Assembly: GCF_010093815.1 (NCBI RefSeq)
Contig: NW_022985550.1
Coordinates: 447,074 to 511,073 of the forward strand
Direction: 5' to 3'
Length of the DNA stretch: 64,000 nucleotides
Source: Pseudovirgaria hyperparasitica
Taxonomy: Eukaryota; Ascomycota; Dothideomycetes; Acrospermales; Acrospermaceae
The position numbers and the translations under genes are program-made. Each line of letters begins with the position of its first letter. Position 1 is the first letter of the stretch. The notes beneath the pieces were generated by a model. The model was not told where the DNA came from and did no database searches. It saw only the letters and a program-made list of their open reading frames with translations. This document shows, in pieces, positions 44,088 to 55,703 of this stretch.

Positions 44088-45257
44088 TCATTCCTCAAGT
44101 TTCTTGACCAGGTCCCACCCACCGCTGAGTCTCTCCTTCCACAGACTGACTCTGTTATCGCCCGTACTAACAGCTAAGATATTTCCGCTTAGACTCCAAC
44201 TTACACGCCAAGCGACAGCGTCAAAGTTGAGCGTTGTGGACTTCCATTCGCCAAGCGCAGGGTTGGTACTTGTCCATATACGCACTGTCTTATCCTGTGA
44301 CGCAGACGCAATATAGGATCGCGTAAGAACGGTAGGCGACCACGCGACATCACGAACCCAATCCGTATGACCAGTAAGCGTGCATGTCGAGGTATACGTG
44401 TTTTGTTCCGCACTGTCCCCACTATTAGCATCACTCCGCACGTCTCAAGCCTACAGAGACAACATACTTCCACTCCCAAATCTTCACCAAGCAATCGCTT
44501 CCTCCCGTCACGAACCTCCTCGCACTGCCCACTACCATCCCACTCGCCCCCGTCAACGCGCCTGGAACCACGGCCGGCGACCAGCTGACACTGTTGACCC
44601 CAATCCCATGCGCCGCAAAGACCATCGGGCTCCAGCTATTCTCCTTGAACTCCAGCACACTGACACTCCCATCGCTGCTCGCACACGCAAGCACACAGCC
44701 CGCCTCATGCGGCGCCCAAGCAACCAGATTGACACTCGCCGTGTGCAGTCCAAAGTCGTATACGCGCGTCCAGACAGACGCGGACTCGCGCCAGATGAAG
44801 ACCTTGCCATCATACGAGGCCGAGGCCAGGATGTTGCCGAATTTGGGGTGTGCCCAGGATACGCACCAGACGGCGCCTTCGTGGCCGGTGAGGATGGAGG
44901 TTAGCACGTGCGAGTCGGCAGTGACGTCGAAGATTTTGATGGTTTTGTCGGAGGAGCAGGTGGCGAGGCGGCGGCCGTAGTAGTCGAGGACGGCGTCGTG
45001 CTGAATGGTGGTTAGAGGGTTGTGCCCGGTGAGGAGGTCCATGGATGGGGACGGGAATGTGGATGTGCATTTGGGAGATTTTGCGTTGAGGTGGCGTTGG
45101 AGGGTGTTTTGGGACATTGGGATGGTGGAGAAAATGCTTGGGTATGGATTTGAGACGTACGATCATGTCATCGTGCCCGGCGTTGGAGATGACTTGCGCC
45201 TAGATATCATAGTCAGGAGGGCTCGGGGGAGCGGTGCGGGAAGCGGTGACGGACCAT
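44088..45257 (-). CDS. SEC13: COPII coat and nuclear pore protein Sec13
   Basis: Exons on the minus strand are 45257..45255, 45199..45161, 45000..44468 and 44421..44088, giving 302 aa. The first coding exon is only the ATG. Splicing gives [14 protein letters not shown], then [20 protein letters not shown], exactly as expected for Sec13. Intron 45001-45160 (160 bp) also carries a stop-free frame beginning MSQNT, an alternative but unconserved start. Intron 44422-44467 joins WEWN to [20 protein letters not shown] blades show [29 protein letters not shown] and [11 protein letters not shown]. Six blades plus one from Sec31 or Nup145C complete a propeller. It acts in the COPII outer cage, the Nup84 nuclear pore complex and the SEA complex. 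Divergent from PEX20. Confidence 0.95.
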
Positions 45258-45751
45258 GTTGTTGACAATTGAGCAGGCGTGACGAGGGTGGAGGGTAGAT
45301 CGGATGGAGGCGAGGTGAAGGAGAAGAAAAGGGAGACGTTTAGAGCGGAGTGGTGTTGTATTAAGCGTTGCCTGCGAGCTCTCGATGTTTATTGAAGCTG
45401 GGAATACCAATACCACGTTTCGCTGTCAGGATTATCTTTCTGCCGCCCCCGGAAATTCAGGGTGCGTGCCCTAGGTGTGGTGGTGCACCCGTGTTCGGAC
45501 GCCACACTTTCAAACCATGGGTTGCGCGCGCCACAGCAGCACTGCGGAAGGGCCGACCGAGGTTCGTTCACGAGACAGCATCAGCATCCGCGCAATTCCT
45601 TAAAGTGCGGCTTTTTTCACTCATATACACTTACATATATCTCTCTACTCCTCCACCAGCTCTGACCTCACCTTCTGTCTGTATTCTGCTGTTCTGATCG
45701 TATCGTCCGTCGCTACCAGACACATACTACTCCCTTACCTCGATCCCCACC
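45258..45751. promoter_or_regulatory. Divergent promoter region, SEC13 / PEX20
   Basis: 494 bp separates the two starts and must contain both promoters. The part next to PEX20 (about 45600-45740) is pyrimidine-rich, a usual fungal core-promoter and leader composition. Confidence 0.55.
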
Positions 45752-47111
45752 ATGGCCGACGCCCTATGCGGCCCGTCGAATGCGCTGCAGAACTTCCAGA
45801 AACACGCATCCACAGATCGTACACTGCAACAAGACCGTCTGACATCACGGCAGAGCCCTTCGCAATCCTTCAGGATCAACGGACCCAACGCTGGTCTCCT
45901 CGACCCTGAATTCGAAGCATTCCAAGCCGGTCATAACACCCCAGCGCCCATCATCCAGCAGGGTCCCCAATTCGACTCTCGATTCCAACATCCACAGCCA
46001 CATACGCACCCAGGGCAGCCCTCCACACCCTGGGCGTCGGACTTCCAGAGACTTCATATCTCCTCACATCCGTCGTCCCAGCAGCAGTCCCGGCATGTCA
46101 ACTTCTCCGGACAGACGCCCGCGGGCGCATCGTCATGGCATTCGGACTTCATGATGCAGCACAGCGCCCCTGCGCCCACGCCCCAGCAAAGCTATTCGTC
46201 GCCCATGTTCGGCCCGTCGTTCGGCATGCAGCAGAGTTACATGCAACGACCCATGTGTCAGAGCCAACCACAAGAGCAAGAGCAAGAGCAATCTGCCGCC
46301 AAGGGCAAACAAGTCCGACAAGACGCCGCCTTTGACGAAGCAGCCTTTGAGCGCGCCTTCGAAGCCGCACACGCCAGCATGCAAGTGAAAGCTGAAGCTG
46401 AAGCCGAAGCTGAAGCCGAAGCTGAAGCCGAAGCCGAAGCCATCAGACTCGCACAAGACACATCCTCCCTCATCGCCGCCGCACAACACTACCTCAACCA
46501 AGACGCAGAAATATACAACAACCTCATTCCCAACTCCCCGACTGCGCATGCCAGTATGCTCGACCCCCTCCTCGCTATGCCTCAGGACGCCGTGGCTGCA
46601 GAAGGAGAAGACGAAGAAGAAGTGCAGCACAACCAACCCCCGAGTCACTCGGACGAAGAGCTCGCCCAGACCGCAGGCCGCCTCCTCGAAGCCGTCGCGG
46701 ACAACAAGTCGGACAAGTTCGCGCAGAGCACGTTCTTCGGCCTGATGCGCAAGCTGCGCGACCACGAAGTGCGCGTCGAAGGCGAGACCATGGTCGACGT
46801 CGTGCCTGCCGCGCAAGGGCCCAGCAGCAGTAATATCCAGAGCAACACAACGGTCGACGGCGCCGGTACGTTATGAACGAGTCGTGAGTCCTCAGTCTGT
46901 GTGCGCGCCCCCTTCTCTCTCTCCGGATCCCTTTGCCCCTGCGCACACAACAGCCAGACTCAACGGACCACCAGAAGGCACTGACAAAAATCCCACAAAA
47001 GGACCATCATCATCTCAAGCACGACATCTCGATCACAGAGATACAGACTGGGCTTCAATCACGAGTAAGTCGCACTGGCACGTCCCCCGCCCACACGAGT
47101 ACGAGGGGTGA
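45752..47111 (+). CDS. PEX20: Peroxin 20, PTS2 co-receptor
   Basis: Exons are 45752..46865 and 46954..47111, giving 423 aa. The N terminus MADALCGPSNALQNFQKH carries the conserved Cys6 whose ubiquitination drives receptor recycling, followed by RTLQQDRLTSRQSPSQSFR and LLDPEFEAFQAG. Two W-x3-F motifs (WASDF, WHSDF) would bind the Pex14 docking protein. A stretch of about 20 residues alternates Ala and Glu. FFGLMRKLRDHEVRVEGETM near the C terminus is the family's conserved end domain. Intron 46866-46953 leads to a short last exon ending HEYEG; its downstream part is less certain. It works with Pex7 to import PTS2 proteins such as thiolase into peroxisomes. Confidence 0.92.
46387..46440 (+). repeat. 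GCTGAA/GCCGAA codon repeat encoding (Ala-Glu)n
   Basis: About nine hexanucleotide units inside PEX20, differing only in the third codon position. This suggests replication-slippage expansion later varied by silent changes. Confidence 0.85.
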
Positions 47112-47394
47112 AGGAGGACCCTTACTTCCCCTGAACCTTCTTTCTCCTGAACCCAAATCCAAACCGAATCAAGTCAAAATCAAACAATCACAAGCACTCA
47201 CGCTGACCATGAGTCAACCCTACTGAAAAGTGGGCGACACATATGCCAACGATGTTACTCCCGAACAGCTCAGTAGAGCATATGCGGCTGTCCGGCACAC
47301 GCTGCGGCCTGGACTGCTGGGTCGGTCGTGGGCTACTGGGTGTTTCCCGCCTGATACGCGCGAAGGTTGAGGGAGGGAGGGAGAGAGGATGTAT

Positions 47395-47413
47395 GTGAGT
47401 GAGTGAGTGAGTA
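47395..47413. repeat. Microsatellite (GTGA)n
   Basis: About five tetranucleotide units in direct succession. Confidence 0.85.
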
Positions 47414-47847
47414 AGTGATTGGGATGTTCGCAGTGTAGTGTACGATTTGGTCGTGGTTTTGTACAACTAGGGGAGAGAGAGGGAGATGGGGATAGAGGGA
47501 TAGAGAGAGAAAAGGACTAGGTGGACGGATGGAGGTGAGTTCTGACCTGATCTGACTTGACTCTCCCTTGACTGACTGAGAGACAGAAGCAAAGAAAGCG
47601 ATTCATGCCGCGCGCTGGGAAGACAGCGCGTACCCCAAACACGTATGCATACATACACATACAGACACACATACATACCCCTGCAGCTCAAACGCACGTA
47701 CGTACGTGCATATAAAATAGAAGACAAGACATACGTTTCAAAAAAAACCCCACCCCAAAGAAAAGGTTATACACAATTCACGAATATAGAAAAGAAAAAT
47801 GTTCACTTTCTCGCGCATTGATCGCTATGCTATGACTCGACTGGTGT

Positions 47848-47876
47848 CTTTCTTTCTTTCTCTCTTTCTTTCTGTC
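47848..47876. repeat. Microsatellite (TTTC)n, imperfect
   Basis: Interrupted TTTC/TCTC units in direct succession on a pyrimidine-rich strand. Confidence 0.75.
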
Positions 47877-47993
47877 TCCATATATCTACGTTTTCCCTCC
47901 CCCTCTTCCCTACCATTCCCTGCCAATCCATTCCAATTCCATTCCAAGAGATTCCCCATGTAAATGCTACATATATACAGTCCTTCCTTTCTT

Positions 47994-48016
47994 CCATCCA
48001 TCCATCCATCCATCCC
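47994..48016. repeat. Microsatellite (CATC)n
   Basis: Five CATC units in succession after a TTC-rich stretch. Confidence 0.85.
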
Positions 48017-48118
48017 TTCTCGACAAGGAATTGTGTGTTAGGGATAAGTATCACGCCTGTTGATATCCTTTTCCCCCCGCTCTCCCTGCGGGTTGTATGT
48101 GGAGTTATGGTATGTGTT

Positions 48119-48138
48119 TGTTTGTGTGTGTGTGTGTG
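48119..48138. repeat. Microsatellite (GT)n
   Basis: A TTTG-TTTG start followed by about eight GT dinucleotides. Confidence 0.85.
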
Positions 48139-48477
48139 CGCGTATGTGCCCAGACGCTCCCAGACGAGAGTCCTAGAAACGAATGGTGGTGGTGGTGGAG
48201 GATATACAAAAAAGGCTCCCACTTGCGTGAAATACATAGAACGCCCTCCGTCTCTGTTGGATTCCAGCGCAAAACGTCGTCGCCAAGGTGGCAAATATTC
48301 GTCCCCAAGGTGAAGATGGAAATGCAGATTATGTTGTAAGGGCCAGTGTACTACTGATCAAAGTGCGTTGCCAAAAAAATGTGGTGTCTTTCAATGCGTT
48401 GCTCTCTCTCTCTGTCTCCCATTTTTTCATGTTATTCCTCGTCTCGCCTCCCTCCTTCGTGTAAGGGGAATAATTCA

Positions 48478-50657
48478 TCACCGCCCAACGTGCCAGCTCC
48501 GCACCGCCATACCAGCCACACGTGCAATGACTTGCGTCATACCATTCTGAGCTTCTTCTTCCAAGAACCTCTTTGCGATGTAGAGTTTATTGTTCTCATC
48601 CTCTTCCGTGTTGTTGTACGTTTGTTGCACGGGTGCATTGGCCAGCCGTGTACCGACGTGCCTTACGATCGCAATCGAGTATATCACGTCCCGGTTTTCT
48701 TGCATAAGCAGGAATGTTCGCATGTCAATTAGCACACTCTCGATTTCCTTTGTCGAAGACGAGTCGTCGTCTCGCAATGTGATGAATGTGCCGAGGTGTT
48801 TCCAGAAATTCGTCTCGCTGTACTTGTCCGAACTTGGCTCGATGTTGGGATATGCAAGGTTCAGCAATGGATTGACGTCCTTGGTGTGGCCGGTAATAAG
48901 GTGCTCGAGGATGTCGAGTCGACTCTTGGCTTCTTGCAGCGGAACGTCTTCCGTTGTCGACGTGCTGGTGCCATTTGTGCTTGCAGGCTGTGCTTTTCGA
49001 CACAGTGAAAGCAGTTGCCAGATTGTCTGGGCTTCGAAACTGGGAATCTGACGGCTGGTGCTGTAGTCAGTCTGCGACGTCCGGAACAGGACGATGAGGT
49101 ATGAGAAAGCGGCAAGAGCCTCGGAGTCGCCTAGCAGCGCATCGAGGCCTTTGTGCGTGAACCATATCGTATCTAGCATGCGATCAAGACCGGTGGCGTA
49201 GTCGTTGGTGAAGACCTGTTTGACCTCTGACAGGTCTGCCGGTATCGTGTGACTGGGAGGTATCGTGGGTGGAGGGATGTTGCTAATGACAAACAAGTCT
49301 TTGATGTCGTTTTTCTTGACTATGCGAGAAGGTCAGCTTACTATCCTCATACGTTCTCAACAGTCGGAATGATACTATAGAAATCCTCACTACCTTGAAA
49401 GCCCCGGTCTGCACCTGGGTACATGCCATTGTTGCTGAAGGGCCCTTTGGGATCTGGCCGTGATCCTTGACCGTCGTGTGGCATTGCTGCGTGTTCTGGA
49501 CCACCGAGTGCTGGGTCTATAGGCGCGCTGAAGTCGTATGGCTCGTGAGTAGAGGGTTGTGGTGGCGGTGGTGGTGGTGGATGCGCGGTCGAGCTGATGG
49601 GAGGCGGGTACGATGAGTTGGACGCAGGCGCGTACCCTTGCGGTATATGTGAATATGGCGCAGGTACAGGCGCAGGCGGCACTGGAGCAGGTGCGCTTGC
49701 AGTAGGAGCAGACGTTGGCGCTGGTTGAATTTGCGCAGGACTAGGCTGTTGCTTGAAGATGGGATCGTATCTGCAATACCTTGATGAGCAAATAGGCCGA
49801 GAGAGAGTGTGGTGTTGTCGCAAAGCTTACCCAGCACAGTCGCGTTTGCTTTTGCGGCAGTTGTTGCAGATAGGATGGGCTTCGTCACACTACGAAAGAT
49901 TGGGTCAGTAAACGAAAATGAAGGTAGAAGATATTTTTAAACGAGACACGACAACACTGTGACGGAAATTCGAAGGTTCGCGTCTCGCTTCTGTCGCTCT
50001 TCGCTTCCAGAAAGCTTAAGCATTAAGCGACCGCTCCCCACCTTTGACCTCTTCACATCTTCCCATTGTTGACTTCTGGACTGTTCTTGATTACCAAATG
50101 AATTGGTGGCTCACCTTTATTCTTCTCTTGCGACAAGTCAGACATCCCGTCTTTGTGCGACGCTTGATCTCCTTCTTATGCCTTCCACCCGACATCATTC
50201 GTTGATCACCTTGCTGCGGCGGCAGCTGGTATCGCACGCCTGCAGAGTATAGATGAGCATTATGGGGAGAAGAAGCAGACATATGCGCAGATGGTGGTGG
50301 CAGTGAGGGACTGTGTTGATGCTGGGTGTAGTACGCACCGCCCATGTGCACATTGGGAGGAGGAAGTTGGGCGCCCGTATGCGGTGGACCAGCTTGCTGC
50401 GGAGGGGGCTGGGGAAGGTTCTGTCCATCAATTGTATGTATTGGAGGGAGGTTCAGAGGCCCTATCTGTCCACCCGGCGCATTCGGCGAGGCGCGATACT
50501 GCTCATTGTTCGATTGGCTCTGCGACGGTGCTTGGTATGCGTATGATGGAGGCATCGATGGCGACGGGTAGGAGTGCGGCGATGGATAGGACGTCGTCGT
50601 CGTCGTCGTCGTTTGAGACTGCGAAGGACGCGCGTGCGCACCATTCGAATCCGCCAT
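48478..50657 (-). CDS. Zn2Cys6 transcription factor
   Basis: Exons on the minus strand are 50657..50115, 49889..49831, 49770..49394 and 49319..48478, giving 606 aa. The start MADSNGAHARPSQSQ is the first conserved-looking ATG; the frame extends upstream. The N-terminal 160 residues are Ser/Pro/Gln/Thr-rich. The binuclear zinc cluster reads GCLTCRKRRIK, then CDEAHPICNNCRKSKRDC, that is C-x2-C-x6-C-x6-C-x2-C-x6-C. The 225-bp intron 49890-50114 falls inside it, between Lys and the third Cys. A Pro-rich linker (HPPPPPPPQPSTHEP and similar) follows. The last exon is a globular region with IKDLFVISNI and DLSEVKQVFTNDYATGLDRM, without the common fungal-specific factor domain motif. The cluster binds CGG-type DNA half-sites; target genes are unknown. 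Confidence 0.9.
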
Positions 50658-52374
50658 CTCGGGTGCAGAGGAGGGTGTGGAGTCTGGATGGGACAAGTTT
50701 TCAGGTAGGATATAGACCTTGAAAGGCGGAGGCCCCGTGCGGGAAGGCGCGCTCGAGGCCAGGGCGCAGACAGGATCGTGGACTGGAGATGGAGAAGAGG
50801 ATTGATAGAAGCAGTGATGGACACACAACAGATGACGGGGGTTATGGATATGTGGTCGATTGTGCCAGCCGACGGGCGTGGAGGGATGCGCGACGGGGTT
50901 GCAAAGGTTCGAACAGGAACCAGGACGACGATGTAGAGGATTGGTAGAAGGGCGGAAGGGTCCACGTCTGCCGGCGTCTGGCTTTAGCTTTTTGGCTGCG
51001 GCTCGGCGCCCCGGACTCGACGCGAATGATGCAGTCGGCTATCTTGATTCTCCGTACGCTGCAGTGCAGATAGTATCCGTGATGTAATTCTGCAAGATAT
51101 CCTGGCGCAACTAGAGAAGAAAAAAAGAACAACGCCCCCCCCAAAAGTGAGATGTGAAGGCGTCCGAGGAGGTGTCGCCGCCGTGGCCAGCGATCAGCAC
51201 CTCGTCGATCTTTGAACAACTGCTAATTAGTTTGCGTGAGTCCGAGGCACGATCGCAAAGGTCGGACAAGAGTTTGGCGAGGGAGTGCTTGAGAGATAAT
51301 GAGAAAGTGAATGGACAGTAGCTGTGAAGAGTATCCAGGGGGTTCAACCCATTCCAGGCTGTTTTCCTTGGACTGCTTGCTCTTGTCGTCAGCCAGCCGC
51401 GGGCCACGCCCGTTGATGCCGAGATGATGTGGGAGTGTCTGTCCGTTCACTGGTCGCTGGTATCTTATTGAGCAGCTCTCAGAGGCCTTGCACAATGCTA
51501 GACAAGCGGATTGCTTGCAAGACACGAAGATGACATACAGACAAGAGGTGGGACAAGAGTTCGCATTCGGACGCTGTCTTGGAGTAGGATTCGACCATTT
51601 ACGGGATGATGGCACGATCTTTAAAGCTGTTATTGCACTCTCTCCATAGGTACTGCTATATTACTACAAGAAAATGCATTGATGTACCTAACTATCATGG
51701 TAGCTATTTACTTTGTATGCCCGCTCGCCAGCACGTCCCTGAGCACCATCCATTTTCGCGATTTTGATGGCACACACCTCAATTGCTAATTATGCATCTT
51801 TTATTGCTCAATTGTACAGTAGTAGACATGTCAGCGCGCGACGGGATCTGGGTCTCGGCACAGCAGCACACTCAAATCTCACGGCTCTCACCCACCAAAC
51901 GGCCCAAAAAAACATCATGATTTCCAAGCCGCGACCAAGCAGCTCTGCTGAGAATGGTTGCAAATCAGCGCCTCCGAACTCTCACCTGCCCAACTCGTCC
52001 ATAGTCACTCAGTCGTCCTGCCAGGGCTTGGTCTGGTAATTGTCACGTCGAGCGAGATGTGCATCGCATCCTCGTCCTCCGCCACCCCGGCCCACGGTCC
52101 GTTCACGGTTCTTCGATCAACAAGTCATCCGACATCCCTTTCTTTCAGCTTCTTCGGCCATCTGACTTCTGACAATAATCACTCTCTTGAGCCCTCCCCA
52201 ACAACGACTACAACTCAGCCAGCACCTGGACACTCCTGACGCCGAAAACAACAGAGTCTCAAGTCCCGTTAACCAATTAACCCTCAGCGGGACGGCGGTG
52301 CACCTCGGCCGAGTCGATCAAGCAAGGCGACCGTGCCCCCCTTCTCTCAGCGTCGTTGGTTGCAGCAAGCCAAA

Positions 52375-52406
52375 ACCAGAAAACCAGAAAACCAGAAATC
52401 CAGAAA
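52375..52406. repeat. Tandem repeat (CCAGAAAA)n
   Basis: Four units of an 8-bp repeat, the last two with one base changed. Confidence 0.75.
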
Positions 52407-52798
52407 TGTTCTGTTCGCCTTCTCCCGCTCCACGCGAGACACACTAAAGCGCGGGACGAGCGTGGGAAGGAGCCTTGGAGCTGAAAGGAAGGTAGCGAGC
52501 CTTCTTAGCCTGTCCTTGCCCCGTGCGTGCAAGCCTGCCCCGTGCCTGCCCTGCTTTTCCCGCCCTGCTTTTCCCGCCCGCACATGCCCTTCCCTCAATC
52601 CCTCGCCTTTGCCTGGAGGAGGATGTTGTTAATTACATAATTAACCTACTGCTTCGATGGATGTATTTGGTGGGTATGTGTATTAAGCCTGTTAGCCCCA
52701 AGTTAATAGAAGAATAACTAATTGTTGTTTGGCCATATACATATCCCCGGCCCAGCCAGATATACCCATCTATCAACCCTGTCCCTGCATTCAATGCC

Positions 52799-52832
52799 AT
52801 ACACACATACACACATACACACACGCACACAC
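52799..52832. repeat. Microsatellite (AC/ATAC)n
   Basis: Interrupted CA dinucleotides with TACACA steps over about 34 bp. Confidence 0.8.
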
Positions 52833-53727
52833 TCGCTTTGTCGTTCTTCATGCTGACGTCGACGACAGATATCATTGGTGCATCTCACCCCTCTCGCTTA
52901 AAGCAGCAGCTAACCGTTTTCATCTCACACAAGAGGCTTTCATAGCTGAGTTGGCAAACTCCTCTATCGCTTGCTATGTCTCAACTTAGGACTGACTTTC
53001 CAGGCAACATCTGGGATTGGGTTGGGAAGGGGGTAGATGGAATAGGCGTGGGGTGTGCGTGCTGCAGCCCTGGTGAAGGAGACAGACTAAGGCTCGCGCT
53101 GTTTGGAAGCGAGACTGCTTCGCTTCCGCTGGCTCGGGTTTGGCCTGTTGGAAGGATGATGGGTATATATATACATACTATATGATGCGTTGCGAGTCGA
53201 CGTGGTTTGCAATCATTTTTGGTGGGTGTGGTTTCATAGACGGGGGGTTTTTGCGGCTAGGATTGACTGTGTGCGTGGTTTGGATAGTGAGGTGTGTGAT
53301 GCTCAGCTGTGAGGTCTGTCCAGCATGGTGCCTTGTGTCTTATAGATCGTGCTATGAAGTATTACTGGTTGTCTTTTGCAACTCACTCTCCTGGACGATG
53401 CCGTGTGGGTAGCATGCCAGACGCGCGAATACGTATGCCATCCATTTCGAATTCAGCACGCAGGGACTGTAATATCGTCGTCAAATTCTACTTGCATGCT
53501 CCACACGAAGTAAAAGGGTATTGTGTGTTTGGCTACAATTCGCTCAACAACTTTTCCTGTTTGTCCATTTTCGAGACCACTTGAATGCTGGCCGTTGAAG
53601 ATCCATACCCATCCTCTAAATTCGATAATAAGACCACTCGTCGGCGATCCTGAGACGTGACCGGTAGTCTCAAGTGCCCAATAATGCCATGTCAGGGTCT
53701 CGATGGACTTTTCGTCGTCTCGATTCT

Positions 53728-55049
53728 TTACATATCTGCTTGCTCTGGCACGATGTTGTTGAGCTTGCCCTTCTCGAGCACAGCTCGCACGTTGCCAATG
53801 TTCCATTCCTCCATAGCAGTCTGAGTCTGCGCAGGGTAGGGTTAGGTCAAGAGCACACGGAGACAGAGATTCAGAACCTACCTCGACGGTATACGTCCCC
53901 ATGTGCGGCACAAGCATGACGTGAGGGTTCGCTACAAGTCCAGGATGGATCTCAGGCTCGTTCTCGTACACGTCCAATCCGCAAGACCACACATGTCCAG
54001 AGTCTAGAGCCTCGACAAGCGCTCCTTCGTCAATAACAGCACCACGCGCAGTGTTGACAATCACGACGCCTTTCTTCATCTTCTTAAACTCAGGGGTCGA
54101 GATGATGTGACGGGTATTTTTCTGCAGCCTCTAAGCACGGTGCCATCTCTCTCACAAAAGGGGGGCGCATTCACTCACGTTCAACGGGAGATTCAGACTC
54201 AGCACATCGCTGGTGCCGAGCAGCTCGTCGAAGCTCACATATTCCGCACCGCCAGAGAGCTCCTCGCTGAGCCTGGACCGGTTGTGATAGATGACCTTCA
54301 TCCCAAACGCCTCCGCCTTCCTCTTCAAGTTTCTGCCGATTCCGCCCATGCCTAGGATCCCAAGCGTCTTGCCCTCTGGATCGTGGCCCAGAGGCGGCAG
54401 TGGCTGGCCGCGCCACTTGCCCTCTCTCAGCGCAATCATGGACACATTGAAGCCGCGCAAAGCCCCCAGAATCAGGAACATGTTGACGTCTGCAGTGGCG
54501 TCGTCTACGGCTGTTGGGACATTCGACACGCGGATGCCTCGCGCAGTGCAAGCATCGACTTTGACCTGATCGTATCCGGCGCCTGCACCGCGAGGTCAGC
54601 CTGCCGGTATCATACCATACCATACCATACATTTGATGTGCTGTGATATTGCATGACCATACCGTTGTGACAGATGAATTTGAGGCTGGACGGCAGGGCA
54701 TCTACAAGCTCTTGATCGAATAGGCCAGTAGTAGCGAAGCTGTCAAACGTGCGGTACGCGACAATGACGCCGTCAAGCCTGCCTTCCTTGCATTCTTTTA
54801 TGAATTCCTCTCGTGAGCGGGCTTTGGTCGTCACCAATTCGGCATAGTCGGCCAGAGCATTCCAGCTGTCGTGGGCGCTGGGAATTAGGTCAGACCAATG
54901 AACCGTCGTACGAAAGGGCTTCGCTTCCTCCAATGGTTGAACTGTGGCTGGACGGGCAATAGTAGCCCGTGACGAGGGGTCCTCCCAATCGTCCCATGGG
55001 AAACTTACTGTTCGATTTGCCCAAGTAGCAATGCTTTTGCTTTTGCCAT
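53728..55049 (-). CDS. D-isomer-specific 2-hydroxyacid dehydrogenase
   Basis: Exons on the minus strand are 55049..55009, 54877..54663, 54582..54179, 54121..53882 and 53826..53728, giving 332 aa, the usual family length. Exon 1 encodes MAKAKALLLGQIE; intron 54878-55008 (131 bp) gives QIEHAHDSWNALADYAEL. The frame starting MEEAKPF at 54933 is intron sequence. Further splices give FICHNGAGYDQVK, SLNLPLNKNTRHI and GTYTVETQTAMEEWN. The NAD(P) loop is GILGMGGIGRNL; catalytic Arg is in NTARGAVID, Glu in ENEPEIHPGL and His in LVPHMGTY. It reduces 2-keto acids to D-2-hydroxy acids; glyoxylate or hydroxypyruvate is the most likely substrate. The last exon ends VPEQADM, with no peroxisomal tail. Confidence 0.93.
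54608..54632. repeat. Tandem repeat (CATAC)n inside an intron
   Basis: Four to five 5-bp units lie in the third coding intron of the dehydrogenase gene. Confidence 0.8.
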
Positions 55050-55703
55050 CTTGCTTGAACCGGCGTGGCGGGATATAGAGTTGGGGTCAAGTAGTGGTTT
55101 ATGAGAGGTGTGATTTTCTCCGGACCATCCACAGTTCAGGTAGACTGGTGGATTAAAGACTTTATCGCGCCAATCGATTGAGAACTGATGTCAAGAGTGA
55201 ACCCGATCTCGGAAACGGCCCGCGGCATAGTGATAGCGTCTTATCTTAGGTCCGTGTCGGGATGCAAGGGCTGTGCGTGACGAGAAATGTGCTTATTTGG
55301 AAGGAATTGTGCTACTCATTCAGAAATTTCACCGTGAGGCTATCCGGCCACGAGCTCGATGATGCATTTCCGTTTGTTGGGCACCCTTTTCGCAGAGTAC
55401 AAGCGGAGCTACACCACATGATACTATGTATGACCCCTGGAAGCGATACCGCAAGACCTTGTTTTTATGCTAATCCTCGGCGAATGACATTTCGGTGTTG
55501 CGGGCTGTTTCAGTCCTTTCCCAGCATCGGCATTTGGCATGGGGGTCATGTTCGCCCGAAGCGCGCATGAAAAGGCACTGCGCACACCACACGCGTTCCT
55601 AGATTAACCACCTACATCCCAGCATTGATGCGAGTTGCTGTTATTGATCCCATGTAACTATCCGTATTCGTACACACCGCATGGTTGTCTATGACACCCT
55701 GCA
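55050..55703. other. Intergenic region, tandem minus-strand genes
   Basis: 654 bp containing the promoter of the dehydrogenase gene and the 3' UTR of CLF1. No gene seen. Confidence 0.6.

Larger units (their letters stand above)
47112..48477. other. Convergent region rich in microsatellites, 1.4 kb
   Basis: Lies between the stops of PEX20 and the Zn2Cys6 factor. It contains at least five short tandem repeats (listed separately) and pyrimidine tracts. No coding motif is seen; the open frames here are by-products of the repeats. Confidence 0.65.
50658..53727. other. Gene-free region upstream of the Zn2Cys6 gene, 3.1 kb
   Basis: Between the Zn2Cys6 start and the stop of the next minus-strand gene. 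No convincing gene on either strand. It contains a (CCAGAAAA)n repeat near 52375-52405, an AC-rich microsatellite near 52800, and a duplicated CCCTGCTTTTCCCGC block near 52548-52577. Long promoter or 5' leader sequence is the likely content. Confidence 0.55.

Noticed and set aside
44380-44904. Long frame opposite SEC13
   Set aside because: Antisense shadow of a well-conserved WD-repeat gene.
46133-46816. 227-codon minus-strand frame opposite PEX20
   Set aside because: Antisense shadow caused by the GC-rich PEX20 codons and the Ala-Glu repeat.
50291-50722. Frames opposite the Zn2Cys6 N terminus
   Set aside because: Antisense to the Pro/Gln-rich exon, no independent signal.
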